From Isoetes taiwanensis (taxonomy: Eukaryota > Streptophyta > Lycopodiopsida > Isoetales > Isoetaceae), in contig JAJEKV010000011.1 of the NCBI GenBank assembly GCA_021234155.1, positions 15,231,255 to 15,295,254 on the forward strand: a stretch of 64,000 nucleotides of DNA, read 5' to 3'. Numbering within the stretch: the first letter of the stretch is position 1; each line of letters opens with the position of its first letter. The notes beneath the pieces are model-generated. The model made no database searches and was not told the origin of the DNA. It worked only from the letters and a program-made list of their open reading frames with translations. The position numbers were made by a program, and so were the translations under genes. Of the stretch, positions 23,731-36,125 are shown piece by piece.

Positions 23731-26700
23731 CATTGAAAATATTATGGCAGTGACAGTTTATGGGTTTAGATGCATATTTGGCTTCGTTATAGATGAATCA
23801 GGTTGAATTGCTTCTTAAATAGCAGGGAAATGTAAATATGTTGAATTCTTGATACATGCATTGTGAGAAAATAGCTTGCAATGGTTTTTAAAGTCTGCTT
23901 AATTCTTTATGTGTAGTTATTGATTAAAACATGTTGTGCAGGTTGAAACAATGTGGAGTAAGAACATGGGTTATTACTTAAAAATTTGAATTGAGATAGA
24001 ACAGTGCTTAGGTTTTAGAATTGTCCCTTAAAATGTCAACTTAACGGTATGGGTTGCAGAAGCTAATAGCTCAATGCTCAAATTTCCTTTGCTACAGGCT
24101 TTTCCAGCATGTTTTGGGTTTGTGTGTAGGCAGTGTACATTATGATATACGGTTATAGGTGAGGTGCTGCTATAGGAATTACACTCAGGTTAAGATAGAT
24201 TAGCTGGTTGGCACATGCATGCATGGTTTAGGATGCAGTTTATAGGCTGGGTGGCATGCTAATGATGGTTTAAAACGTTGATTCATGCATGCAAGATATA
24301 TGAAAACAAAGTTACGAGTTAATTTTATGAAGAAATTAATGGCTTGAAGGAAGTATAATAAAATATTATAGAAGATGGGCTTACAAGGTGTTGTGATGTG
24401 GTTGTTAGGGATTTGATTGTGCTAGGGTCCTTTGGATTACTCTCGGTTAGACGTTGCTATGGTTAACTTAAAAGTTGTACTACTTTGCAGCAAATGATAA
24501 TAAGGGTGCAAGTCTGTTGTAGTTTGACTTATAGATAAGTGCACAGGTTATGCAGCAAACGGTGCTGCTACATGTAGGTTATGTTTTGTTACATGGTCTA
24601 CATAATATATGGGTCGCAGTGAAAATATCTTCAATATAATGTTGCATCTGGATGCTTGTCTCAAAAAAAAAACACAAATACGAAGGCACTTATCAAATAT
24701 GATGCAATTCTGAATACAAATCTACCTTTGATATGGCACTCCATTTTCTATTGATGATCTATGTAATGCTCATTTCCTTCTCAACTCATCACCTATGTGT
24801 TCAGTACTACATGAGTTACAACCAAGGTTTCCTTTCCAAACAATCTCTTTAACTCCTTAAATCTACCTTTGGCAACTATAACTTCAAGAGCTATGTTTTG
24901 AAACCTAGAACTCATATGGAAAGTTGTCATAATAAACTGTCTAAGCCTTGCACCATATAGATTCGAATCATCATGCATACATCATTGTTCAGTTTAGCAA
25001 CCTTTGTCAATAACCCCTCACTCCTGCTCCCAGGATACCGACCTTCAATAGTAAACTTGCTACGATGTGCCATGCTTTATTAATGAACCATAAGTAGAGT
25101 GCCATTTGAATGGTTGTAGATGCCATCAAAGAAATATGAGGGGCCTTCATTTGCTATTATTCTATTGTCTAATAGTAGGAAGATTTTTGTTCAAATGTAA
25201 AATGTGTTAAACTTTACATTTATATTTTACACGAACATTGTACTGTAACGTTAACAAAATTACTGCAATATTACAACCGCACTATAATTACAACTCCACG
25301 GTTGGACATGATATAAGTAGTACATGAATTGCACGTAGTACAAGGATTGCATGTAGCTATGCATGTCTAATAAGTCTTCCCACTTTATTTGTTCAATGAT
25401 TTGTTCGTATACTCAAGCATGAATGCACAACTTAACAAAATACGTTATTAGCACTACATAAAAGAACCACAAATCAAAACATTGCAAGAAGAACAAGAAA
25501 TGCAAGGCACTAATTTTAGCTTAACAACCACATTCAACTATATATTATTGAAGTTTAAGCGGCCTCCATGGTAAACTTATAACATTTGTTTCATGTGGCA
25601 GTCTTTATGACACACTCTGATTACTACATATTCCCAATCCACGTGATGAACTCCTTCCTCCCAACTCACTTGCATTCCAGATGACAAAAAAAACATGCAT
25701 TTCGCATGCCTAGGAACTCCTTGCTCAAAATCCACTTGTAATTCTATAAAAAGGAAACAATTCGTAAGAATGGCATCTACAGGACCAAGGGAGTAATGTG
25801 ATTGTTTCCTTTTATCCGCACAATAGAGATGCAAGTAGGAGAAGGCAACTCATGCCAACTCTATAACAATGTTCGAGTAGGCAAAATGTATGTTCTAATT
25901 ATTTATCAATTACTACAATACAAAGGATTCCATAGAGACATCGTTTTTCCTGTTCGAATTCTCTATTGCAGATTTTTGAAGTTTTGCGACAAATTTACAA
26001 GCTATTGAATGCTTATGGTTTTACCTAGCATGTTCTCTCATCAAGGACCCTGAGAACTCCTAGATATAAGAAATGCAATTTCTGTGCTTGAGACATTTTC
26101 ACAACTGTCAACTGTAGATGCAATGCATATTCTGAAGAAGACTAGACTTGCTTTCAACCAAAATTTCAAAGTTATTGTGCTTGAGATCGTCTCACAACTA
26201 GGTGCTATGTTGCAGGCATAGTTTGAAGAAGATTAAACTTAGTTAGAGGTGAGTTATATTCAAAGCTATGTTCTGTACTGCTCCATTTTAAAACGTTGTG
26301 GTTGTATGCTACTTTTCTCTAACAACTATGGCTAAAGTAATTAGGTTTACTGTGATAGATATATAGAAAATGGAGTGATAAATATGATGCAGATGGTCAC
26401 AAACTTATTGTGCTAAAACTATTTAGAAATACCTATATGTAATTGCACCATTCACTGATGTTTCCCATCAAAATCCATGCTATATGATTGCCTAATTCAC
26501 CCATGATGTAGTTCTTTTTCGTTTCTATTAATATTGCGCCCTCTATTTTTTGAGAACGGTTAGTACTACACTTCTCTCACATCTTACAATGCTACACGAT
26601 CTGTGACAAAAGTCTAGGCACTTCTTCCAATCTTATTTGACCATTTGGACCTCCAATCCTTTTGTGAGTATCATTCTTATTTAGATGCCTATTATTAGCA

Positions 26701-27401
26701 TTTGAAGGCTAGTCATGGATTATATTATGGTTATGCAAGATACCATTCAAAGTTTGGATACACATGTACCATGTTATACAGAAATAAATTTTATGATTTT
26801 GCAATGATTTTGCATCTGAATGAAATTTCTCAAGTTGCATTAAAACTTTTCCAGCATCAAATAATGCATAGTTCTACACATCATTAAATGACTCATTGTC
26901 AATCTTTTAGACATAACTAAATGAATATTATCGTCTAAACCACGTGGCTCGGCTTATTTAAATTAGAGACATTGTATACCCTTTGGATTGTTTTTTTGTT
27001 GTGCATAAACTCTTTTGAACCAGCATCTGTCAAATCTTACGGGCATAAGAAACTGCGCATATTATCAAAATTAAGCATGGTTACAAATTAACTATTTTAA
27101 ATGCATTAAGTACAAAACTTCAATGTTGCACAGGCAATAAATACTAGGACTAGAACTATTGACGACGTATAAACACTTCTAGAAAAAATTATTTGTCCTT
27201 GGACAAATATGTTTTTGTCAAACCTTAGAAAACTTTGAATCTACCATCATCTCCCCTTCTCCTATTTCTTTTTTCATTCATTCTCAAATATACCTATGTA
27301 TTGTGACTATCTCTACAACTTCATAATTGCCTACAATAGAATCATATTCATGCCCAGTAATGTCCACAATCAAACAATCACCCCTTCAAATTGTTACTAA
27401 A
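23729..27401. other. AT-rich non-coding stretch, probable Helitron body
   Basis: No gene recognised. The 3' part must belong to the Helitron that ends at 27429; its 5' TC end was not located. Confidence 0.35.
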
Positions 27402-27429
27402 GCCCGGCAACGCCGGGCACCATAACTAG
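27402..27429 (+). mobile_element. Helitron 3' terminus
   Basis: A GC hairpin (GCCCGGC-AAC-GCCGGGC, 27402-27418) is followed 7 bases later by CTAG (27426-27429) and then T. This is the canonical 3' end of a rolling-circle Helitron (stem-loop, about 10 nt, CTRR, insertion before T). Confidence 0.75.
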
Positions 27430-28746
27430 TTAATTTTTAAACTCCAGTCCTGTGGACCAATAATGGTCTGCAAATGGAGCTGCACATAGCAGTCTAACTT
27501 GACTTTTTATAGTCATAAACTTCCATATTTTTCTTTGAATTTTTTTGCATCGATTTCATGACATGGGACATTTTGAGAATGTGTTTTTTCAAAGTCACAT
27601 CTCGAGGCATAAATCTAGAATAACCATAGAAGACATATTTGAATTTGATGCTATAAAGTTTAATCCAAATCTCAAGGTTATGATCAATAAATATTTTCAT
27701 TATTAAAGTAAATCAGAAGCTATTCATATCCCAAAATTTAACTTCAGATCAATTAATATAAGGAAGTTATTGATTTTAAATGGACCTATGGACCAATAAT
27801 GGGCTCAGGTACAGAAACCTTTCTTGATTTCTTGTGACCATGTCTTTTGCTTTTTTAATGAGCTTGTTTTTGCAATGGTTTCATATCATTTTGAACTTTC
27901 ATACTATGATTTTTTGGAGGACATCATAGAGTAAGTTTTGCTATGGGATGAAAAAACTTGTCAATTGCTTATATGTCAAATATTAGCTCAAAATGCATTT
28001 CCTTGTAAAAGTTGTTGTATTTAAACTACAACTGCCTTCTGGGAACCATAATTGGTTCTGAGGAGGCAGAAAACAGTTTTGACCCTGTCATGTTTGAATG
28101 GCCCTATCTTTCTTCACAGACTTCGGATTGAAATGTGGTTTTTTGTGTCATTTTCTCTATCTCGTGTAGAAAACTATCATGGTAATAAAAAAATTTGAAA
28201 AAATCGTTTTGCCGAGACAGTTTTACTTTATGTAAACATGAAGCTTTTGGTACTTAACCCCCCCTGAGTTTGCTAGAGCATAACTTACAAGAATAGAGGT
28301 CTATATATTTTTAGGTATTTTTCTAGTGGACCATGACTGCCATATATGAACTCCTAGGAAGGGTTCGAATAGATTTTATACCATTGATTTTATATGAATT
28401 TTAAAGTGAACACTGCAAATGAACCATTTCTGGTCCATCACCTGACCACTCTAAAGTGTAACATTTCTTACATTATTTTAAAAATATGATTTATTCCAGA
28501 CATTCTAATTCATTGATCTTGTAAGCCATGAGATGATCAATCTATCACAAAAGGCTTTAGGAAAAACTATGGTGGAATTTCCGAGAAATAATTCCTAAAA
28601 GTTTGAAGTTCAAAAGTTCTTTATGGACCCATTTAGGTCCTCCAAGGGTTCAAATTTTGAAAATTCATAGTTACTCTACCTTTTAAAGAAATCAAATGCA
28701 TTTAGAAAGGCGAATAGTATTTAATATGTATTTCCATTACTGCAAA
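27430..28746. other. AT-rich repeat-like sequence
   Basis: Several GGACC/GGTCC motifs (for example GTGGACCAATAATGGTCTGC and ATTTCTGGTCCATCACCTGA) recall 17620-18860. No coding sequence. Confidence 0.35.
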
Positions 28747-28882
28747 GGTTTTTCCCTTGAAAACCTTTCGAGGCAGGGGTTTTTTAATCCTAGTAGTAAT
28801 GATTGTACTAGCCCATTGTATGGGTCCCATGACCTATTGGTCTCCGTGGACGTTAAAAAAACTATTCTATTCTATTCTATTC
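28747..28882 (+). mobile_element. LINE 3' end with (TATTC)n tail
   Basis: GGGGTTTTTTAATCCTAGTA matches the 3' UTR of the LINE at 22080-22110, and CTCCGTGGACGTTAAAA is shared with its terminus, but the tail here is TATTC repeats instead of TTCC. Confidence 0.65.
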
Positions 28883-29197
28883 ATTGAAAAATAATAGTAC
28901 TGATATTCTTATTTTATTTCAAATATCATGGATGTGAAATGGTTTCTAGATGTCTGTTTTTTAGAAATTCTTTAGGAACCCGACTGAGCCTCTCAAGGAC
29001 AGAATTTTCGATTTGGTCATACCTACCTTAAATTTCTAAGAAATAACATGAAACTTGAAAGATGAGTAGTATCTATAGTCTATATGCATAAAAAGTTAAT
29101 GTTACCTTGAAACTTGTATTCCATGCCGAATGTCATGAGATCATATCATATCATTGAAACCATCGAATTGGATATATTTTAAGGTGCAATTCTGTTA

Positions 29198-30335
29198 CGA
29201 TGCCTTTTTTGGCTCCCGAAATCGGGGTATCGCGCGGCCGAAATTCGCTTAAGCGAATTTCAAAAAAGAATATTCTTTAAAGATCCAATTTTTTTGAAAT
29301 TCGCGTAAGCGAATTTCAGATTTCGATGCCGGAAAATGGTGTCAGCCTGCGGTCTGAATCCGTCAGGACGCCTGCTCAGGTGAATTTACCAAAAAAACTG
29401 AAATTCGCTTAAATCTGCTTAATTTCAAGCTTTCTCAGATTCTGCTTCACTTTGTAAGAAGATTGCCGCCAGACTAAATCCTTGCTTCCATTTTCTTGCT
29501 TGCGATTTAAATCCTGTTTGCCGGATTGCTTCAAAGGCATAGTTACCGGAAGCTTTTCTTGGATATCATCCCCTGCTCCGGTATGGTTTTGCACCACTTC
29601 CTTAAAGTTCAACACATTTGCCTGAACAAATGTAGTTGCCGGAAGCTGTTGCTGCTTTACAGATTCTGCACTAGGAGAGCTTGGATTAACACCGTTTGAA
29701 CTGCCGGACTTCTTAGAAGCAGGAGAATCCACCGCATTACTCATTTCTTGAATCAAGAACTCAAAATCAGAAACAAAAACGGAATTTTTGCATCAAAACA
29801 ATATGCGAAGGCTGGATTCAAAGCTCCAGATGCTTCAAAAAAGCTCTCAATCTACCATAGCTGCAACTCGCTGTGGAAAAAAAGACTCAAAGACACCTAG
29901 AAATGCAGATTGGGAGCTGACACAAGCAACAGAGCTGTGAAGACTTCTAAACCTCGAAGAAACTGACATGTCGAAGAAAGGAGCAACAGGGCAAAGAATA
30001 ATGCCAAGAAATGGAAAAGGCCGGGCCAAATCCAGGCAAGAAAATGCAAGGGAAAGTGTTACCGGAACTGGAAGGGGCTCAAATTGCCATAGCCAGGAGC
30101 TTGTTCCCTCCAAAAGAAGCGAATTTCCCAAATTCGCTTAAGCGAATTTCGCATGTCGCGTCCACCACGTGCGGCCTGCACGGCCCGTGACACCTCGAGG
30201 CGGGGTCCCCGTGCGGCCCTTGAAGCCGGGAACTATTTCCGGCCCGAAAATCGCTTATGCGATTTTCAATTTGAAATTCGCTTCAGCGAATTTGCTCGCG
30301 CAATACCCCGATTTCGGGTGCCAAAAAAGACCTCG
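29198..30335. mobile_element. Mutator-like element (Pack-MULE) carrying a VQ-motif gene
   Basis: The 1138-bp element has about 60-bp terminal inverted repeats (CGATGCCTTTTTTGGC... versus CGAGGTCTTTTTTGGC...; both continue CCCGAAATCGGGGTAT). It is flanked by the 9-bp direct repeat ATTCTGTTA (29189-29197 and 30336-30344), the hallmark of Mutator-type transposition. Subterminal palindromes of the type GAAATTCGCTTAAGCGAATT are repeated near both ends. No transposase is present. Confidence 0.85.
29409..29756 (-). CDS. VQ-motif protein captured in the MULE
   Basis: A 115-residue intronless frame. Residues 41-60 read TTFVQANVLNFKEVVQNHTG, an exact FxxxVQxxTG motif (29577-29606) with the TTFVQA lead-in common to plant VQ proteins. 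VQ proteins are small nuclear cofactors that bind WRKY transcription factors and MAP kinases (family knowledge). The rest is Ser/Gln/Lys-rich without other domains. The frame is complete and intact, beginning at a Met 14 codons before the Ser-rich stretch. 29757-30131 would be its leader; the long open frame there looks fortuitous. Whether it is transcribed is unknown. It may be a complete transduplicated gene rather than a fragment, since VQ proteins are often this short. Confidence 0.72.
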   Translation of the reverse strand: MIQEMSNAVDSPASKKSGSSNGVNPSSPSAESVKQQQLPATTFVQANVLNFKEVVQNHTGAGDDIQEKLPVTMPLKQSGKQDLNRKQENGSKDLVWRQSSYKVKQNLRKLEIKQI

Positions 30336-30344
30336 ATTCTGTTA

Positions 30345-31301
30345 AGCTTGTGAAGAATTTTATTTTGCTATTGAATATGGTGGTACAACTTTAAGTTAAC
30401 CTTGCAATTGAAGTGTTAGTATTTAAAATCTCACAAGTATTATACAAGACTAGTCCAAGAGAAGGGATTGTATGACCCGTATAGGTTGATGAACTCAAAC
30501 AGATCCCAGCGACAACTTAAGTGTTAGGCATTACTTGACATACATTGCATATTCTTCAAAACACATATAGGTTGACATTAACCATTGAAGTCTTCTTGGT
30601 TTTGACCGTTGAGAATTACATGTGCAGTGTGTGTTCCATCAATTCTTCTACAAATTAGAGTTCATGAAATAGTATGGTTTGCTAATTGATGAAAATGATT
30701 ATCTATAACATAAGGTTTCAATGGTTTATGGGGTGTACTGTACAAAAAGGCCTATAAAATAGGGCTTTAAGGAATCTTTACGATTGATCTTTTTAGTTTT
30801 TCTTCTTAGATTAGATTTTATCGGTTAGATTTAGTAGGCAGCTGAAACGGAAAGAAAAAGGCAGCCAGATGCAGCCGAAGCAGGGAGAAAACGGAAGATG
30901 CAAGTGAACAAAAGGGCAGATGCGAGTGAAACGGAGAAGGAAGGGTAGATGCCGACCGATTTACTGGAAGGAGTAGTATGGCTAATTTGGTAGGATTTTC
31001 ATTATAGACTGGAGGCTCTTGAAGGTTGATTTAATTAGATACTCATTTTTATATGATATGAAGGGCTGGATCACCATTTGCGGGTTAGGTGGAAAGCTTA
31101 GAAGGTGCCCTACTTCTTGTGAAGACAGGTTTCTGTTGCTTGTGTTGCTATCTTGAACAGGGAAGCTAAGTAGATGCTCCATTACCCTTTGTGTGAATCT
31201 TTGTTTTGTAGGTGTTCCTCATGTCATACAGGAGGTTACGTTTTATTTTTTTGCCTTATTACATGTTTGAGGAATGACATGATTCTTATGTTCTATACTT
31301 T
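30345..31301. other. No recognisable gene
   Basis: 30830-30950 is purine-rich with repeated GCAG/GAAACGGA motifs. Otherwise featureless up to the LTR. Confidence 0.4.
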
Positions 31302-31306
31302 GGTGC

Positions 31307-32236
31307 TGTTACAGGTGCTCCCAAGGGCATAGCCGGAATCGGGCCCTTGACGGAGGTCTATGAGCACGGGGGTACTGTTGGTCGCGATTGCCGGGCAGTT
31401 GTGATTTAATAGGCCATGTTGACTGTAATCAGTCTATGGTGACAGAATGCGGGATAATTGGTAATAATGGCTAGCAGCAGATAATGGTTCGTTAGGGGGC
31501 ACTAATATTACTAAATATTAGTGCGGAAGGAGCTAGCAGGGTTTGCAGAAGCAAAAGACCTATATGGGTGCACGGTTAGCATTGTTATGTTAACGTTAAT
31601 GGTACTAGTATAGGCACTAGGGGCCAAATGCATTAATATTAAAAGAATGCAAGTTAGCTACGGTTATAAATGTTTATTAAAAGCACACGTGGCATCAAGT
31701 AATTGGGTGGGTTCATAAAACCTGATATGAACAGGGAGACGAATTCATATCAGAGATCCGGCTGCCAGGTCTATTAGTTGAGCTATAGAGAACAGATTTG
31801 GATCGGGTCAGGGGCTAAGCTCGCCGGTTTTGACCATAAAGGACTGCCAGTGAACTCCAGAGCTTGGATTATAAAGCCTGGAGGAAGAATTGGTTGAGGG
31901 AGGAAAACTGGGTCGGAGGAATTGGGAGGCCGATTCTGCTATCAGAGTTATTTGTTTGATTCAAGCCTTGGACCACAGGGTCGGAACAGCAGCCTGAGGC
32001 TGTGATTAGGGCCCCAAGGCAGATTGTTACTGCCCAGGGTCGAATTGGGTTGAGAAGCCGGTTGATGCTTACCCAGGGAGGATTCTCTGGAAGAATCCGG
32101 TTTGTTGTAATAACTTCTCATAGCAGCAAGCCATTGTGGTCAGTGAGGGGGATCTGGGATCCAAGGTGTGGGCAGAACTTATCGGCCTGGCACACGCGGG
32201 CAGGAATTGTTCTTAGGGAAAAAAAAATTCGTGGCA
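31307..32236 (+). repeat. 5' LTR (~930 bp)
   Basis: It starts TGTTACAGGTGCTCCCAAGG, identical to 49323 onward, and runs to just before the primer site. Its last bases (AAAAAAAATTCGTGGCA) have diverged from the 3' LTR end (ACATTTTGCCGTAACA). The two LTRs differ at several percent of positions, so the insertion is not recent. Confidence 0.88.
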
Positions 32237-32237
32237 G

Positions 32238-32249
32238 TGGTATCAGAGC
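32238..32249 (+). other. Primer binding site for initiator tRNA-Met
   Basis: TGGTATCAGAGC, complementary to the 3' end of plant initiator tRNA-Met, lies one base after the LTR. Confidence 0.85.
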
Positions 32250-32252
32250 TCA

Positions 32253-32591
32253 GTGGCTGAACCTGTGCCTGATATGCCAACTGGACCTATTGACGGATTG
32301 CCCGAAGTGCATCCGCCTGAAGAGGGCATAATACCCGCCCTCGAGGACATTCATTTAGACGATGAATTGCCTGAGTTCGAGCTGGATGGGGGAGCACCCC
32401 CAGAAGCTACTCCTGAAGCAGTTATTCCTGAAGGTGCTGATCATATAATTGCTGCAAGTGCAGCTAATACTGATAATGTGAATGCCGGAAATGCTCCGGG
32501 AGCAAGTACTGAGCAGGGTCTGGTAGGTGAGAACTTACCCGACGAAAATGTAGGTCATATCAACCATCTAACTGGGGAATTGAACGCATTA
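32253..32591 (+). pseudogene. gag, 5' part
   Basis: An acidic Pro-rich frame (MPTGPIDGLPEVHPPEE, LDDELPEFELDGG) runs from near the primer site to GELNAL, where it is cut by the 12.86-kb element. The frame resumes at 45448 with MEIRIEQARFR. The first ATG is at 32274. Confidence 0.75.
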
Positions 32592-32772
32592 GGGTTTTTT
32601 TGAGATTAAAAAAGGGCCTTCAAAACATACCAACTAAGCCAAATGAAGATAAATGAACTACCAATCAGAAATCAGAGCCTGAAGGGTCCAGTCAGCAAAA
32701 CTGTTATAACTAACTCACTGGATCACATTTTCTAGCATAACTATTGAAAGTCGTATTTAATTAAAGTGGGAC
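32592..32772 (+). repeat. Left terminal inverted repeat of the 12.86-kb element
   Basis: Pairs with 45035-45447 as described for the parent element. Similarity fades after GTGGGAC. Confidence 0.82.
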
Positions 32773-32943
32773 AAATCTTGAATTTTGGGACTCGGACTGA
32801 AAATGGGACTCACACACCAAAAAGGAAATTTCGGAATTGATTGCTTGAATAGAATTACACATGACACACAAAGAATTGGGTTACTTGTTTTCCTCATAAA
32901 TTTTACAAACCACTAGTTGAGAAAGTTTTCAGACTTCTCAATA

Positions 32944-35860
32944 TTATCTACCCTCATACAATGATAAAGCATGGAGGTTGCTCATGGCCTTGTCCATCTC
33001 CCTTCTTGGGATCTTGTGTGTGTTGTCCTTCGCAATGTGAGAACTTGGATATGACCATACCACACACTCCACCAATTCCCTCCTTTGAGGGTCGGCATAA
33101 TTGCCCTCCACTTCTTCTCCCAAAGAAATGTGTATTGCTCCTTCAAGTTGCCCTTCTTGTGTCTCCCAATGGGCTCCCAATATTGAATTTGGAATCCCGG
33201 ACGCAACTCCTCTCCATCGAGGCATAGTGGTGGTTACATCGAGAGAGTGCCACCCCTAACCATATTGGACAGTCCTCATCATCGCCTTACTAGCACAAAG
33301 TATCCTTCCTTGATGTCCTCAAAGGGATCCCACTCGGAAGATCAAACCACTTCGGCTTTGAGGCCTTACTTCCCACAAACCACTTGGAACCCTTGTTGGG
33401 ACCCGGTGAGCATTCTTAGACGTGCTTGCACCTTGAGAACCCTCCCATCTTGACTCTGCAAGAACCCGCCTCTTAGCTCCCTCCCACATGGTCGTTCGGT
33501 TTCTAAGCATGTCACAACTTTCTCCCAAAGACTTGATTAGGGGAGTCCATTTGATTTTTCTTAAGAGTGGAGGTGTGCTTTCCATTTCAACATCATCCCA
33601 AAGTCGTTATGTAATCCTTGATGCCCTTCACTAGTTGGCTAGAGTCTTTGGCCCTTGAAGGGAGGTAGTGGTTTTGGCTGCCCTTTAGGAATGAGAACTT
33701 CACCAAAGAAGACACCCCTTTGCCACAACTTCGATACCTTGTACAGGCATCCACAACTTGTCACCTGGTCTCCACTTATATTGCATGATTGGTATTCCAT
33801 CCCTAACCCAAAACTTGAACTGAAGTGGCTTTGTGTGTCTGTCAAGCGGTCCTTACCATCTAGCAAGTATCCCTCTACAAATGATTTCCAATCGCAACCT
33901 CATCCATCAAGAAAGCCATTGGGTTGGGGTCAATGCAGCTCTCAAACACATCCATTAGTTCAGGGAGAGTGGTCACGCTTTTCTCTCTTGAGCTTGGTGG
34001 AGAAAGTTCCAAAGAATCCATCTATATCATCATGCGTATGCCCAACCATCATGAATCCCACTTTGACAACTTTGAATACTCCAACCTGGCCATCCAAGTA
34101 TGACATTGCCCCAAACATCCATCTATTCTTGTTTTCTTTCCAACAGGTTGTCCAAGCAACACATAGCTCCTCGGTGATTTCTCAAGTAAGGGGAAATCAT
34201 CCCAAGTCCTCCTTGATTCACTAGACACCTTGGATGTGAGGTTTTTATCCGCCTTTGGTAACAAAGCGGTTGATCATCCATCAAAGCCTCAAAATGGGTC
34301 TTTGAAGGGGAATACCTCCTCCCTTCTATCGATCCTTTCTCTAGTGTTCTCGGGCACTTGAAAATAGAGCTCACATGGAAGTTTGGATCATCTCTCCATA
34401 GATCAAGCACAAAATGACCATATGTTCCAGTTCCATGACCATGTGTTAATACACCCGCCCGGACTTACTTTCATCAAAAAGCGTTTTGACAACGCTTGGG
34501 TAAAGGATCTAGCTTTGGCAAGAAAGTCTTGTGTTGGTCCATCTTATCATGAATTATACATAAAAATTTGTCCGGCTGCATCTCGAGAAAATGTTCTCCA
34601 CTTGCCAATACAACCTGTCTACATGATATTTGGTCCCTTTGGTGATCCGCAAATTGCTCCCTAATTGCCATTCTTTTTCTTTCTCTATTGCGGTTGATGC
34701 AAGTGTATCCTTGAGTTGAATGCAAGTGTTGCACTTTGAGAATGGCATGTGTTGTAGGACACTCACGTCCCGAGAAGTGAGTGCTCCATAACTTGCTGAA
34801 ATGTGATTGAGAAAGAGGCCTACCTCCGGTAGTTTCGGGGATGGAGTTGACCTCCTTAAGGCACTCCTTTTGGATATAGTGTTGTGGCAACACTCTTTGC
34901 ACCACTCGCACACCGTGCTCGTTCACCTTCGACTTGTGGGGCATAGATTGAGACATGTATCTCACAAAGCTCTCAAGACCGCAATGGCCTTGAGTATTTG
35001 CTCTAGGTTTCAAAGTGAGTGCATTACCATGTTGGAACAAACTGTGCCCTTTTTCTAACCTGCTCCCAATGATCACGTAAAATGAAGACTTGCTCACCCC
35101 AAGAATCCATCTCAATGCTCTCATACATACCTTCATGCCCCTCAATTGATATAGTAGCCTTCCCGTGTTTTTCATCATAGCTGGAATTCCTACACAAGGA
35201 GTAAATGAAATTAATCCTATCTTTTTGAAGCTGTCCAATGTATTGGGACCTTATCTGCACGAGGTCATCCACATTGTACTGCACTGTGCAATCTAGGTTG
35301 CAACACTCTTGACCCCTAATTGCCTCTAGGTTTTCTTTGGTTGGTGCCATACTTTCCACCCTTTCTAAATATTTGTCACTTCTAGGCCTCTTGGGTACCC
35401 TTGGCTGCCTTTTATGAAAAACATAGCGTCTCTTCCTTGTGATCAAAGGATGCTCATCGACCACCAAATCTTCCACATGGTCTTGGGTGGGCCTTGGGGT
35501 GTGTAGTTCAGTAGGGTATTCTAGAGTATCACCATTCTTGTGTGTAATATATCTAATTGGCCATCTCAACTGAGCTTGGGACTCCGGCCAGCCACTGAGC
35601 ACACAATGCAATCACTTTGGAGCTTCCACTGGACATGATTGTATCAACTTCGATAAGAAGCTTCACAATGCCAACTCCAAGATGTTCATCTCCCACCTTT
35701 CATCATTCACACTATCAAATGGATCAACTGCGGTTATTATGCCCTCTGCAATTACCGATGCGGCTGCAAGGGTGCAACAAAAGGCAACCCATCTTCCTCC
35801 ATTGGAGCCTAGGGCAATGCTCTCTGCTGGACTTCCTTGGCTCCATTTTACTCCTCTCAC
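32944..35860 (-). pseudogene. Decayed DUF7869-like protein (possible transposase)
   Basis: Frame-broken minus-strand pieces line up in one order. N-terminus: MRGVKWSQGSPAESIALGSN (35860). Then RWPIRYITHKNGDTLEYP; a Lys/Arg-rich stretch (35450-35350); ECCNLDCTVQYN; MRALRWILGVSKSSFYVIIG; HYIQKECL; PEVGLFLNHISASYG; FSKCNTCIQLK (CNTC at 34722-34733); DKFLCIIHDKMDQHKTFLP (34525-34551); LDNLLERKQEW; VGFMMVGHTHDDIDGFFGT (34020-34043); and a C-terminal part to 32944. The motif series (Cys pair, HDxMDxxKT, LDN..E.K, GHTHxDID) is what I recall from DUF7869 proteins, which occur in many copies in eukaryotic genomes. At least five frame changes make it non-functional here. A transposase role is inference from its place next to a TIR and the multi-copy nature of the family. 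Confidence 0.62.
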
Positions 35861-35879
35861 ATGCTCCCTTAATGAAAAA

Positions 35880-36125
35880 GCTCACATTAAAACCATATAG
35901 CCCCAAACACCACAAATATGACCATATGAACCATATAAAACCATACAAACATATTAAATATAACCATATTAAATCATACAACCATATTAACTAAAATCAT
36001 ATAACCATATTAAAGCATACAACCATACTCATTCTAAACCATATGTAAACATTGTAACCATATATAACCATTGAAACCATATTAAATACATAAGATAACA
36101 TATATAAACATATAACATAACCTTT
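35880..36125. promoter_or_regulatory. AT-rich ACCATAT repeat spacer between divergent genes
   Basis: About 20 variants of ACCATAT/AACCATATTAAA in 240 bp, between the start of the minus-strand pseudogene and the plus-strand cargo. Position and composition suggest a bidirectional promoter or origin-like region; no defined site is identified. Confidence 0.45.

Noticed and set aside
29847-30131. 94-codon open frame upstream of the VQ gene in the MULE
   Set aside because: No family pattern, ends at the subterminal palindromes, and lies where the leader of the VQ gene should be; composition looks random.
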